A stretch of DNA of 20,656 nucleotides from RGIG4708 sp045633845 (GTDB lineage Bacteria; Bacillota; Clostridia; UMGS1810): positions 1 through 20,656 of the forward strand of contig JAZQZC010000034.1 in the NCBI GenBank assembly GCA_045633845.1, given 5' to 3'. A program made the position numbers and the translations under genes. Positions 1 to 7,942 of the stretch are shown one piece after another (within the stretch, counting starts at the first letter, position 1; each line of letters begins with the position of its first letter). Below the pieces are notes generated by a model. That model made no database searches and was not told where the DNA came from. It worked only from the letters and a program-made list of their open reading frames with translations.

Positions 1-124
1 CGAAGAATTTAAATATAATAAAAATTGTTGTAAACAAGGCAAAAGCGCAGCGAATACTTGATGTATTTGCGAGCATTTTAACACAGTTTACAGGAATTTT
101 TATATATTTAAATCGGAATTCGGA
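1..124. repeat. Long imperfect palindrome at left edge
   Basis: Bases 1-35 pair with about 86-124 as an imperfect inverted repeat: the left arm ends tgtaaac at 29-35 and the right arm begins gtttaca at 86. An inner hairpin is formed by gcgaatac (50-57) and gtatttgc (63-70). No reading frame of interest lies here. The shape is that of a REP- or MITE-like intergenic element, and it may extend beyond the window edge. Function is unknown. Confidence 0.6.
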
Positions 125-292
125 TAATACCCCAATGGCTAGCCATTGGAGTACTATTCGAACCCGCCTGAAAGTCAGTATTTTCGGTGCTTTTTGGATT
201 GTCGTCCTTGAAAGGCACGAAGCATTCCTTCGTCCTCCGCACCAAAAACCCCTCAAAAATACAAGCCTTTCAGGTCGAAGAATTTAAATATA
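125..292. repeat. Nested palindromic intergenic element
   Basis: This stretch contains a perfect 18-base palindrome at 132-149 (ccaatggctagccattgg). A larger stem follows, cctgaaag (167-174) against ctttcagg (267-274), and encloses further pairing (ggtgc 186-190 with gcacc 239-243; acgaag with cttcgt near 218-232). The element ends in a 17-base sequence, cgaagaatttaaatata (276-292), that is an exact direct copy of bases 1-17. With the preceding palindrome it forms a block bounded by direct repeats, which suggests a repeat insertion. No coding capacity is seen. Confidence 0.6.
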
Positions 293-302
293 TAAAAATC
301 AG

Positions 303-412
303 AGCATATGCAACATCCTTTTATGAGGAATTTGCGGAATGGGAGTAGAGTCCGCAAGTGGTAATAGTTGCATAACATCCGCTGTTACAATTTATATTTT
401 ATCTGTAACAGC
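303..412 (+). promoter_or_regulatory. Structured 5' leader RNA, candidate riboswitch
   Basis: A three-way junction can be drawn by eye. P1 is tatgcaac (307-314) with gttgcata (367-374). P2 is a short hairpin tcct/agga (316-319 with 326-329). P3 is ttgcgga (332-338) with tccgcaa (351-357). A second perfect stem, gctgttaca (381-389) with tgtaacagc (404-412), leads into a hairpin covering the ribosome binding site of the ECF S-component gene. This is the layout expected of a ligand-sensing leader. The segments ggagtaga (342-349) and catccgct (376-383) resemble the two ends of the tetrahydrofolate riboswitch, but the conserved interior of that class is not visible. The class is therefore left open. 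Confidence 0.5.
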
Positions 413-437
413 CCCTGAACAGGAAAGGGGTTTTTTT
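412..437 (+). terminator. Terminator or RBS-sequestering hairpin
   Basis: Stem cccct (412-416) pairs with agggg (426-430) and is followed at once by seven T residues (431-437) and then the ATG at 438. The 3' arm is also the only purine-rich ribosome binding site for the gene. The hairpin could therefore act as an intrinsic terminator, a translation block, or both. Base 412 is shared with the preceding 381-412 stem, which would allow the two helices to influence each other. Confidence 0.6.
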
Positions 438-1202
438 ATGCAAAAAAATAATTCAACAAAAATTTTGGTTCAGTGTGCAATGTTTCTTGCAATAGGGCTT
501 GTGCTGCGCAATTTCAGCTATATGGTGTATATGGGCGGCGGCACAGGAATGAGGCTGGGTATTTCGGGATTTTTTACAAAAATGCCTGCACTTTTGTTCG
601 GCCCTGTTTATGGGGCGCTTGTCGGCGGCCTCAATGACTTTTTCGGTTATGTGTTAAAGCCTGAGGGGGCATACATATTTCCTCTCACATTTACCGCGGC
701 GGCAGGCAGTGCAATAACGGCACTTGTTTACAGATATTTAAAAAAGGTATCTGCCTCTGCAATAAATAAAGCGTATATAATTTTTGTGGCGGCAATGGGC
801 TTGCTCGGAGCGGCAAATCACATATTTTCGGCATTGTATCCCCAAAGCTTTTGGGGCAGCATAATTAACGGCTTTGGCAAAAAAACGACGTACTTTACAT
901 ATGGAATGTACGTTGTGTGCATAGTGGGAATTGCAGTTTATGTTGTAAATATGCTGCTTCAAAAAAAATACGGCACTCTTTTTGCACAAAATTATATAAG
1001 GCTGTTTGCAACACTGCTCATTTCGGATGTGCTTGTAACCACTGTAAACACTCATATATTAATAGCCTTTATTCCCGAGCTTGGCAAGCTGGGCTTTGCA
1101 ACGTTTTATTTGCCGCGGCTTCTTCAGGAGCTTGTATCGGTTGTAATTTCATCCTGTGTTATTACCTACTTGCTCAAGTTTTACAAAAAAGCCTTTAAAT
1201 AA
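438..1202 (+). CDS. ECF transporter S component, folate-type (FolT-like)
   Basis: Predicted integral membrane substrate-binding subunit of an energy-coupling factor vitamin transporter, 254 aa. The sequence shows several hydrophobic helices and the S-component signature near residues 36-75: MRLGISGF, then LLFGPVYGALVGGLNDFFGY, followed by a GAYIFPLTF stretch. The late segment VNTHILIAF..YLPRLLQELV resembles the NT..PxRxxKN region of FolT proteins, so folate is the favoured substrate. This is family resemblance, not proof, and the protein is longer than typical FolT (about 170-220 aa). The ATG at 438 is chosen because it follows the purine-rich aaagggg. The frame is open back to 339, but that part overlaps the structured leader. 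The shared EcfA/EcfT subunits are not in the window. Regulation is probably through the leader RNA. Confidence 0.75.
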   Translation: MQKNNSTKILVQCAMFLAIGLVLRNFSYMVYMGGGTGMRLGISGFFTKMPALLFGPVYGALVGGLNDFFGYVLKPEGAYIFPLTFTAAAGSAITALVYRYLKKVSASAINKAYIIFVAAMGLLGAANHIFSALYPQSFWGSIINGFGKKTTYFTYGMYVVCIVGIAVYVVNMLLQKKYGTLFAQNYIRLFATLLISDVLVTTVNTHILIAFIPELGKLGFATFYLPRLLQELVSVVISSCVITYLLKFYKKAFK

Positions 1203-1253
1203 CAAATTGTAATTTTTTCGCCGTGTTTGCGCTAAAATGCGGTGACAAATGGT

Positions 1254-1301
1254 GGTGACAGGGGGGACGCACCTTTTGCAAAGGAACATCCCCCTGTCAC
1301 C
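1254..1301. repeat. Palindromic element with 12-bp perfect stem
   Basis: ggtgacaggggg (1254-1265) pairs perfectly with ccccctgtcacc (1290-1301). The loop holds a smaller hairpin, cctt/aagg. It lies in the 360-base gap between the S-component gene and argC. The stem is G-rich against a very A/T-rich surrounding, which suggests an inserted repetitive element, although it could also stop transcription from upstream. No gene is seen in 1203-1562. Confidence 0.6.
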
Positions 1302-1370
1302 CGCCGTCCCTAAAATGACTCTTTTGTGCAAACCTTGAATTATTCGACAGTCTGACGTATGTATAAATGA

Positions 1371-1477
1371 TGTATATATGCATAAATAATTGCATAATTA
1401 TGCACAAAACTATGTAAAATATAGATAATTTACAAGCTTTTTAAATAAAAACCGTATACAAATTGTATAATTATGCA
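1371..1477 (+). promoter_or_regulatory. Candidate ArgR (ARG box) operators
   Basis: Three A/T-rich palindromes precede argC: tgcataattatgca (1391-1404, perfect), tgtataattatgca (1464-1477, one mismatch to symmetry) and a weaker tgtatatatgcata (1371-1384). They match the general form of ARG boxes, a 14-base TGNATAATTATNCA-like core bound by ArgR/AhrC. Placement of two or more boxes upstream of argCJBD fits arginine repression. This is assigned by pattern only. Confidence 0.5.
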
Positions 1478-1499
1478 AAAATGTATTGATTTTTATAAA

Positions 1500-1530
1500 T
1501 TGACGTTGTATAATACAATCATATTATAAT
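1500..1530 (+). promoter_or_regulatory. Probable sigma-A promoter of the arg operon
   Basis: A -35 like ttgacg (1500-1505) and a -10 tataat (1525-1530) lie just upstream of argC. The spacing is 19 bases, longer than ideal; a shifted -10, tattat, would give 16. The candidate ARG boxes lie upstream of this promoter. Confidence 0.45.
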
Positions 1531-1562
1531 AGGGAAGTATTTTTATTGGGGGGACAGCTGTT

Positions 1563-2492
1563 ATGAAAAAAGTATTTATAGATGGCTCAAGCGGTACTAC
1601 AGGACTTCGTATAAGAGAACGCCTTGAAGCGAGAGACGATGTTGAAATAATGACAATAGATGAATCAAAGCGCAAAGACAACAACGAAAAAAAGAAATTT
1701 TTAAACAGTTGTGATATTGCATTTTTGTGCTTGCCCGATGATGCCGCAAGAGAGTCTGTTGCTATGATAGACAATCCCGACGTGGTGGTTTTTGACACAT
1801 CAACGGCTCATCGGACAGACGCAGAGTGGACATACGGATTTCCTGAGCTTAGCAGTAAGCATTATGATGCCGTTAAGACTGCAAAGCGGATTGCAGTTCC
1901 AGGATGCCACGCAAGCGGATTTATAGCACTTGTGTACCCACTTGTTGAAGCAGGCATTTTGCCAAAGGATACGCTGCTTACTTGTCATTCACTTACAGGC
2001 TACAGCGGCGGCGGCAAAAAAATGATTGCCGAGTATGAGGAGGAGTCGGGCGAATATACAAAAGCTCCACGCCAGTACGGAATTGCCCAGCAGCATAAGC
2101 ATCTTAAAGAGATGGCGGCAATATCGGGCATAGATAACGCGCCTGTTTTTTGCCCGATAGTTGCAGACTTTTACAGCGGTATGGAGGTTACAGTTCCACT
2201 GTTTAAACAACAGCTCAGCAGCGGATACGGAATTGAGGATATCAAAAAAGTGTATGCCCAAAAATACACAGGTCCGATTGTTGTATACAATGAGCAATTG
2301 CAAAAGGACGGCTTTGTAAACAGTAACGCACTTAAAATGAAGGACTGTATGAATGTTGCCGTTTACGGAAACGATGACCGAATAATACTGGTAGCGGTGT
2401 ATGACAACCTTGGCAAAGGTGCGTCGGGAGCTGCCATAGAATGTATGAATATCAGTATGGGTGCGGATGTAACCGCAGGGCTTGATATATAA
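1563..2492 (+). CDS. argC: N-acetyl-gamma-glutamyl-phosphate reductase (type 2)
   Basis: Catalyses the NADPH-dependent reduction of N-acetylglutamyl-5-phosphate to N-acetylglutamate semialdehyde, the third step of arginine synthesis in the cytoplasm. The 309-aa length and sequence fit the shorter type-2 ArgC family. Residues 5-14 (FIDGSSGTTG) form the dinucleotide-binding turn. VPGCHASGF at 112-120 carries the expected active-site Cys115, and a Gly-rich LTGYSGGGKK segment follows. The ATG at 1563 lies about 9 bases after a G-run that can serve as ribosome binding site. It is first in the argC-J-B-D operon, and its stop overlaps the ribosome binding site of argJ. Confidence 0.93.
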   Translation: MKKVFIDGSSGTTGLRIRERLEARDDVEIMTIDESKRKDNNEKKKFLNSCDIAFLCLPDDAARESVAMIDNPDVVVFDTSTAHRTDAEWTYGFPELSSKHYDAVKTAKRIAVPGCHASGFIALVYPLVEAGILPKDTLLTCHSLTGYSGGGKKMIAEYEEESGEYTKAPRQYGIAQQHKHLKEMAAISGIDNAPVFCPIVADFYSGMEVTVPLFKQQLSSGYGIEDIKKVYAQKYTGPIVVYNEQLQKDGFVNSNALKMKDCMNVAVYGNDDRIILVAVYDNLGKGASGAAIECMNISMGADVTAGLDI

Positions 2493-2503
2493 GGAGAATT
2501 ACT

Positions 2504-3715
2504 ATGAAAATTATAAACGGCGGTGTTTGTGCCGCAAAAGGCTTTAAAGCAAACGGAATTCACTGCGGTATCCGCAAAAATCGTACCAAAAGAGATTTAG
2601 CTCTTATTGTAAGTGAAAAAAGAGCCGCTGCAGCCGCAGTGTATACAACAAATCTTGTAAAGGGCGCGCCGATTTTTGTTACAAAAAATCACATTGCCGA
2701 CGGCTATGCTCAGGCAATGGTGTGCAACAGCGGCAATGCAAACACCTGCAATGCCGACGGAATACAAGTTGCCGACAAAATGAGCGCAATTACAGCAAAT
2801 GCACTTGGCATAAGCCAAAACGATATTATTATTGCTTCAACAGGTGTTATCGGTCAGCCACTTGACATTACACCTATTGCAAATGGTATGCCTGAGCTTG
2901 TAAGCGGCCTTGGGTGTAACGGTGAGCTTGCTGCCGAAGCAATTATGACAACCGACACAGTAAAAAAAGAAGTTGCAGTTTCTTTTGAAATTGGTGGGGT
3001 TGAGTGCAAAATGGGCGGCATTGCAAAAGGCTCGGGTATGATTCACCCAAATATGGCAACAATGCTTGTGTTTATTACAACCGACTGCGCAATTACACCT
3101 GAGATGCTCCAAAAGGCTCTTTCTGCCGATATACAAAACACATTTAATATGGTAAGCATTGACGGAGACACCTCCACCAACGATATGGTAAGCGTTATGG
3201 CAAATGGTATGGCAGGCAACAGCATTATAGATGCCGAGGGTGAGGCTTTTAATGAATTTATGAAAGCGCTCAACACTGTATGCACAAATCTTTGCCGTAT
3301 GATTGCAGGCGATGGCGAAGGAGCAACAAAGCTTCTTGAGTGCTCGGTTACAGGCGCTAAAACATATGACGCTGCCAAAACTGTTGCAAAATCAGTAATA
3401 TGCTCATCCCTTGTAAAGGCAGCAATGTTTGGTGCTGATGCAAACTGGGGCAGGGTGCTTTGTGCAATAGGCTACTCGGGTGCCGATGTTGATGTTAACA
3501 AAATTGACGTTTCCTTTGAATCGGAAGCAGGCGAAATTTTTGTTTGCAAAAACGGCGCGGGTATAGATTTTTCTGAAGAGCTTGCCAAAGAAATACTACT
3601 CAAAAAAGAAATTACAATAAACGTATGCTTAAACGACGGCGAATTTTGCTCAAAGGCATGGGGCTGCGATTTGACATATGATTATGTAAAGATAAACGGC
3701 GACTATCGAACCTGA
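2504..3715 (+). CDS. argJ: Bifunctional ornithine/glutamate acetyltransferase
   Basis: Transfers the acetyl group from N-acetylornithine to glutamate, giving ornithine and regenerating N-acetylglutamate; many family members also use acetyl-CoA. The 403-aa precursor has the family's self-cleavage site at KGSGMIHPNMATMLVF, where the A185-T186 bond would be cut and Thr186 becomes the nucleophile of the beta chain. An STGVIGQ oxyanion-hole motif lies at 112-118. An aaggaga site overlapping the argC stop sits 7 bases before the ATG. With argJ present the cell can run the acetyl-recycling version of the pathway. Whether it also has acetyl-CoA activity cannot be told from sequence alone. Confidence 0.93.
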   Translation: MKIINGGVCAAKGFKANGIHCGIRKNRTKRDLALIVSEKRAAAAAVYTTNLVKGAPIFVTKNHIADGYAQAMVCNSGNANTCNADGIQVADKMSAITANALGISQNDIIIASTGVIGQPLDITPIANGMPELVSGLGCNGELAAEAIMTTDTVKKEVAVSFEIGGVECKMGGIAKGSGMIHPNMATMLVFITTDCAITPEMLQKALSADIQNTFNMVSIDGDTSTNDMVSVMANGMAGNSIIDAEGEAFNEFMKALNTVCTNLCRMIAGDGEGATKLLECSVTGAKTYDAAKTVAKSVICSSLVKAAMFGADANWGRVLCAIGYSGADVDVNKIDVSFESEAGEIFVCKNGAGIDFSEELAKEILLKKEITINVCLNDGEFCSKAWGCDLTYDYVKINGDYRT

Positions 3716-3718
3716 TTC

Positions 3719-3833
3719 TGCGCAAAATTTGCGGAGCATTTTGAATGATTTTCCCCAATTGCGTACCCTTTGTACGCGGCAATCGGAAAATTCTTCAAAC
3801 TGCTTGCAAATTTTTAGCAAATTAAATATGAAG
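3719..3833. repeat. 115-base near-palindrome inside arg operon
   Basis: The 141-base gap between argJ and argB is almost entirely one long imperfect hairpin. gcgtac (3761-3766) pairs with gtacgc (3772-3777) at the tip. Below it gaatgattttcc (3743-3754) pairs with ggaaaattcttc (3785-3796), and the base pairs gcaaaattt with aaatttttagc. It shares the string tttgcg(g)agcatttt with the palindrome at 1-124, so the two may belong to one repeat family. No long T-run follows, so it does not look like an intrinsic terminator. Confidence 0.6.
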
Positions 3834-3856
3834 TTTAAATTGTTAGGAGTTATATT

Positions 3857-4711
3857 ATGGAATTATCCAACGCACAGCGCGCAAGTGTGTTAGTACACGC
3901 ACTTCCGTACATTCAAAAATATTATGATAAAATAGTTGTTGTAAAATACGGCGGCAACGCAATGACAGACGAAAGCCTTAAAAGAGCCGTAATGGGTGAC
4001 ATTGTGCTTATGTCACTTATCGGCATTAAGGTTGTGCTTGTTCACGGAGGCGGCCCCGAAATTACCGATATGCTTGCCAGAATAGGCAAGGAAACACAAT
4101 TTGTAGACGGCCTGCGCGTTACCGATGCCGAAACTGCAGATGTTGTTCAGATGGTGCTTTCGGGCAAAATCAACAAAAGCCTTGTAAATCTTTTACAGAG
4201 CAAGGGCGGCAAAGCAATGGGTCTTTGCGGTGCCGACGGCCATATGATTGAGGCAAAGCAGATGGACGAACGTCTTGGATTTGTTGGCGAAATTACGAAA
4301 GTAAATCCTCAGCCCATACTCGACTTGCTCGAAAAAGGCTACATACCCGTAATTTCGTCGGTTGGCTGCGATAACAACGGCAATGTGTACAACATCAACG
4401 CCGACACAGCAGCTGCAAAAATTGCAGGTATGCTCAATGCCGAAAGCCTTATTTCTATGACAAATATCAGCGGAATTTTGCGCGACAAAGACGACCCCAA
4501 TTCTCTTATATCAAAGCTCACCCTTGACCAAGCGCAAAAGCTTACAGAGCAGGGTGTTATTGCAGGCGGTATGATACCAAAGGTTGAGTGCTGCGTAAAC
4601 GCAATTAAGTGGGGCGTTAACAAGGTGTTTGTTATAGACGGAACAATCAGGCACGCAATTTTGATAGAAACTTTAACAGACGAGGGTATAGGCACAATGT
4701 TTGTAAAGTAG
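3857..4711 (+). CDS. argB: N-acetylglutamate kinase
   Basis: Phosphorylates N-acetylglutamate with ATP, the second and usually controlled step of arginine synthesis. The 284-aa protein shows the amino-acid-kinase motifs VVKYGGNAM (28-36, with Lys30) and VHGGGPEIT (62-70), and a C-terminal GGMIPKVECC segment. An N-terminal helix of about 25 residues precedes the kinase fold. In this family such an extension is typical of hexameric, arginine-inhibited enzymes, so feedback inhibition is likely (inference). An aggag site (3845-3849) lies 7 bases before the ATG. It is separated from argJ by a long palindrome and is followed closely by argD. Confidence 0.94.
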   Translation: MELSNAQRASVLVHALPYIQKYYDKIVVVKYGGNAMTDESLKRAVMGDIVLMSLIGIKVVLVHGGGPEITDMLARIGKETQFVDGLRVTDAETADVVQMVLSGKINKSLVNLLQSKGGKAMGLCGADGHMIEAKQMDERLGFVGEITKVNPQPILDLLEKGYIPVISSVGCDNNGNVYNINADTAAAKIAGMLNAESLISMTNISGILRDKDDPNSLISKLTLDQAQKLTEQGVIAGGMIPKVECCVNAIKWGVNKVFVIDGTIRHAILIETLTDEGIGTMFVK

Positions 4712-4730
4712 TAAAGTAGGAGATGTTATA

Positions 4731-5894
4731 ATGACAGATACAAAACAACTTGACAAAGAGTATATTGCTCATACATACAACCGCTTTGATGTGGAAATTG
4801 TCCGCGGCAAAGGTGAGCTTGTGTTCGATGCAGAGGGCAAAGAATATATAGATATGTCAACAGGCATTGCAGTAAATACCTTTGGTCACGCAGACGAGGA
4901 AATAATTGAGGCTGTTACAAATCAGATGAAAAGCTTTTCACACACATCAAATTTGTACTATTCCAATCCCTGTGCAAGGCTTGCTCAAATTCTTTGCCAA
5001 AAAACAGGAATGAAAAAAGTGTTTTTTTCAAACTCGGGAGCCGAAGCAAACGAATGTGCAATTAAAGCCGCAAGAGAATGGGCAGCACAAAATAAGGGTG
5101 AAGAGTATTACAACATAATAACTCTTGTAAACAGCTTTCACGGCAGAACAATCACAACCCTTGCAGCAACAGGTCAGGATGTTTTTCATCAAAAATTCAA
5201 GCCACTGACATCGGGATTTTTGTATGCAAAGGCAAATGATATTGAAGAAATTAAAGCTCTGATATCAGAAAACAAATGTGCAGCAATAATGTTTGAGACT
5301 GTTCAGGGCGAGGGCGGTGTTAATCCTCTTGACAAGGATTATGTAATCGAGCTTGCGCAAGTTGCGCAGCAAAACAACATTCTTGTTATTTGTGACGAGG
5401 TGCAGACAGGCAACGGACGCACAGGCAAGCTTTACGGATATATGCACTACGGCATAACTCCCGATATTGTGTCTACTGCAAAAGGTCTTGGCGGCGGTCT
5501 GCCAATAGGTGCAACACTTTTTGGTGAAAAAGCAAAAGACGTATATCAGCCGGGAACTCACGGTTCAACCTTTGGAGGCAACCCTGTAAGCTGCGCGGCA
5601 GCACTTAGTGTAATTTCACGTATTGATGACAAGCTTCTCCATGAGGTTGAGCAAAAAAGCAATTATATAGTAAATGAGTTAACAGGCTCCGATGGAATAA
5701 TCAGCGTAAGCGGCAAAGGCTTAATGCTTGGTATACAAACACAAAAAGCGGCATCTGATGTTGTTAAAAAGTGTATGGAAATGGGTGTGCTTGTAATTAC
5801 TGCAAAAACAAAGGTACGATTGCTTCCGCCGCTTAACATAAGTATGGAAAACTTAAAAAAGGCAGTGCAGATTATTAAACAGGCTTGTAAATAA
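4731..5894 (+). CDS. argD: Acetylornithine aminotransferase
   Basis: PLP enzyme that transaminates N-acetylglutamate semialdehyde to N-acetylornithine using glutamate. The 387-aa class-III aminotransferase shows NSGAEANE (101-108), FHGRT (136-140), DEVQTG (222-227) and the Schiff-base lysine in STAKGLGGG (Lys251). An aggag site at 4718-4722 is 8 bases before the ATG, and the gap to argB is 19 bases, so the two are co-transcribed. It is the last gene of the operon before a terminator. Members of this family can also act on succinyl-diaminopimelate; the argC-J-B context supports the arginine role. Confidence 0.93.
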   Translation: MTDTKQLDKEYIAHTYNRFDVEIVRGKGELVFDAEGKEYIDMSTGIAVNTFGHADEEIIEAVTNQMKSFSHTSNLYYSNPCARLAQILCQKTGMKKVFFSNSGAEANECAIKAAREWAAQNKGEEYYNIITLVNSFHGRTITTLAATGQDVFHQKFKPLTSGFLYAKANDIEEIKALISENKCAAIMFETVQGEGGVNPLDKDYVIELAQVAQQNNILVICDEVQTGNGRTGKLYGYMHYGITPDIVSTAKGLGGGLPIGATLFGEKAKDVYQPGTHGSTFGGNPVSCAAALSVISRIDDKLLHEVEQKSNYIVNELTGSDGIISVSGKGLMLGIQTQKAASDVVKKCMEMGVLVITAKTKVRLLPPLNISMENLKKAVQIIKQACK

Positions 5895-5910
5895 TAAAAT
5901 ACTGATTTCA

Positions 5911-5947
5911 GACAGTGACAAATTTAGTTTTGTTGCTGTCTTTTTTT
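5911..5947 (+). terminator. Intrinsic terminator after argD
   Basis: gacag (5911-5915) pairs with ctgtc (5936-5940), with further acaaa/tttgt pairing inside, and seven T residues follow (5941-5947). It begins 16 bases after the argD stop and closes the arg operon. Confidence 0.75.
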
Positions 5948-5955
5948 GTTTTTAT

Positions 5956-6053
5956 ACTACTGAGGTGGAAAACAACCGTAGGGGCGGTTCACGAACCGCC
6001 CGTAATTCGGGGCATTCGTGAATGCCCCCTACAACATCTCACCACCGCCTACT
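5956..6053. repeat. Clover-shaped palindromic repeat with two hairpins
   Basis: Two perfect hairpins lie side by side: gggcggtt/aaccgccc (5982-5989 with 5994-6001) and ggggcattc/gaatgcccc (6009-6017 with 6020-6028). They are enclosed by outer arms ctgaggtgg/ccaccgcct and gtagggg/cccctac. The form is that of REP-like palindromic repeats seen in many bacterial genomes. It lies exactly between the arg operon and the phage-derived cassette, and no gene is supported in 5895-6158. Confidence 0.65.
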
Positions 6054-6158
6054 TAAATGAATTTCATTTTTTGTTTTTTAGTAGGCGAAATACAAAATTT
6101 CCTTTTATATAATAAAATTATCAAAGACACAAACCAATTTATGAAAGGAGATTTTTTT

Positions 6159-7931
6159 ATGAAAATTTTTAACAAAAAGCAAAAGCAGTTGCAAGGTCAG
6201 CAGCACAGCATCATAACATCAGATGAAATCAAAAATGCTGCCTCAATACTTGCAAAATACAAAAGCAGCAAGCTCAATTTGGAGCAGCGTATTGTTGAAA
6301 ACGAAAAATGGTGGAAAATGCAGCACTGGGACCTTATCCGTACCCAAAGCGATAATGAGCCTGAGCCTGCTTCGGGTTGGCTTTTTAACTCAATTGCCAA
6401 CAAGCATGCCGATGCTATGGACAGCTATCCCGAGCCCTCTGTTTTGCCGAGAGAACAAGGCGATGGAGAATATGCAAAAATATTGTCTGCCATTTTGCCG
6501 GCACTGCTTGAGCGTAACGATTTTGAAAAAACATATTCCGACGTGTGGTGGTACAAGCTCAAAACAGGCACAGGCTGCTACGGCATTTTTTGGAACAACA
6601 CTCTGGAGGATGGCAAAGGAGATGTAGACATACGTCAGATAGATGTGCTCAATCTGTTTTGGGAGGGCGGCATAAAGGATATTCAAAAAAGCCGCAATCT
6701 GTTTAATGTGGAGCTGGTGGACAACGATATACTTGAGTCCGGCTATCCGCAGGTTGCAGGAAGGCTCGGCACAAACACAATAGATGTTGCAGAGTATCTT
6801 TATGACGACACTGTTGACACAACAAACAAAAGCGCAGTTGTGGATTGGTACTACAAGGTAAAGCAAGGCAAAAAAACAGTGGTTCACTACTGCAAATTTG
6901 TGGGAGATACAGTTTTGTATGCATCGCAAAATGACCCGTACTATTGCGAGCGAGGCTACTACGATCACGGCTTGTATCCCTTTGTATTTGACATCCTGTT
7001 TGGCGAGGAGGGCACACCCTGCGGCTTTGGATATATAGATGTTATGAAAGACTCACAGCTTTATATCGACAAGCTCAATCAGATAATCCTCAAAAATGCC
7101 ATGCAGGCAGGCAAGCGACGCTTTTTTATTTCGGATAACACAGGAGTTAATGAGGAGGAGTTTGCCGACTGGTCAAAAGAATTTGTGCACGTGGCAGGCA
7201 ATATAGACGAGCGTAATATGCGTGAAATCACAGTTTCGCAGCTTGATGCATCTGTAATAAATCTACTCAATCACAAAATTGACGAGCTCAAAGAAATAAG
7301 CGGCAACAGAGATGTATCAAACGGAGGCACAATATCCGGAGTTGTTGCTGCAAGTGCTATTGCGGCACTCCAGGAGGCAGGCGGCAAGCTGAGCAGGGAT
7401 ATGATAAAAAATTCGTACAGGGTATTCCGCAGCATCAACTATATGATAATTGAGCTTATGCGGCAATTTTATAACGAAGAAAGAACCTTCCGCATAACTG
7501 CCGATAACGGCGGAATTGACTTTGTAAAGTTTGGCGGTGTGCACTCATCTTTTGCGGACAAGCGCCCCATATTTGATATAGTGGTTACCTCTGCACGAAA
7601 TTCCCCATTTTCAAAAACTGCGCAGAATGAGCTTGCAAAAGAGCTTTTTGCGGCAGGTATTTTTAACCCCGCAAGAGCGGTGGAAGCGGCAATGTGCGTG
7701 GAAATGATGGATTTTGAAGGCAAAAGCACAGTTCTCGAAAAAATCCGCACAAACATTGATACAAACAGGCAGAGGGAGCAAATGACAGAGCAGATGCGTC
7801 AAATGGCAAATATGCTGCAGCAGGCATATTCGGGCGGCAATTATATGCAAAGTGCAAATGATATGGTTAACAAGGCTGCACAAACCGATGCGGACAGCAA
7901 GCTTTCTGCTATCAGAAAAACAATGATGTAA
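6159..7931 (+). CDS. Phage portal protein
   Basis: Resembles the portal proteins of tailed phages, which form the ring through which DNA enters and leaves the capsid. The protein is 590 aa. Visible landmarks are ENEKWWKMQHWD near residue 45, FNSIANKHADAMDSYPEPSVLPRE near 75, KTGTGCYGIFWN near 135, and SGNRDVSNGG..ASAIAALQEAGGKLSRDM near 385-420, as in portals of P22-like or related type. The C-terminus is a Gln/Met-rich helix. The frame is open from 6057, but the ATG at 6159 is preferred because aaaggag lies 8 bases upstream and the earlier part is low-complexity. It heads a tightly spaced + strand gene set. No terminase precedes it, which is unusual for a functioning prophage. Confidence 0.8.
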   Translation: MKIFNKKQKQLQGQQHSIITSDEIKNAASILAKYKSSKLNLEQRIVENEKWWKMQHWDLIRTQSDNEPEPASGWLFNSIANKHADAMDSYPEPSVLPREQGDGEYAKILSAILPALLERNDFEKTYSDVWWYKLKTGTGCYGIFWNNTLEDGKGDVDIRQIDVLNLFWEGGIKDIQKSRNLFNVELVDNDILESGYPQVAGRLGTNTIDVAEYLYDDTVDTTNKSAVVDWYYKVKQGKKTVVHYCKFVGDTVLYASQNDPYYCERGYYDHGLYPFVFDILFGEEGTPCGFGYIDVMKDSQLYIDKLNQIILKNAMQAGKRRFFISDNTGVNEEEFADWSKEFVHVAGNIDERNMREITVSQLDASVINLLNHKIDELKEISGNRDVSNGGTISGVVAASAIAALQEAGGKLSRDMIKNSYRVFRSINYMIIELMRQFYNEERTFRITADNGGIDFVKFGGVHSSFADKRPIFDIVVTSARNSPFSKTAQNELAKELFAAGIFNPARAVEAAMCVEMMDFEGKSTVLEKIRTNIDTNRQREQMTEQMRQMANMLQQAYSGGNYMQSANDMVNKAAQTDADSKLSAIRKTMM

Positions 7932-7942
7932 GGAGGATAATT

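Noticed and set aside
303..383. Firm assignment as a tetrahydrofolate riboswitch
   Set aside because: Only the end motifs look similar; the helix order and the conserved internal segments do not match what I know of the class.
339..437. N-terminal extension of the ECF S-component frame
   Set aside because: This part overlaps a strongly structured leader and lacks a ribosome binding site; the protein family begins near the ATG at 438.
5915..6112. 65-aa open frame after argD
   Set aside because: It runs through the argD terminator and the palindromic repeat, with no ribosome binding site and no recognisable sequence.
6057..6158. Upstream start for the portal protein
   Set aside because: No ribosome binding site and low-complexity sequence; the ATG at 6159 has aaaggag at the right distance.
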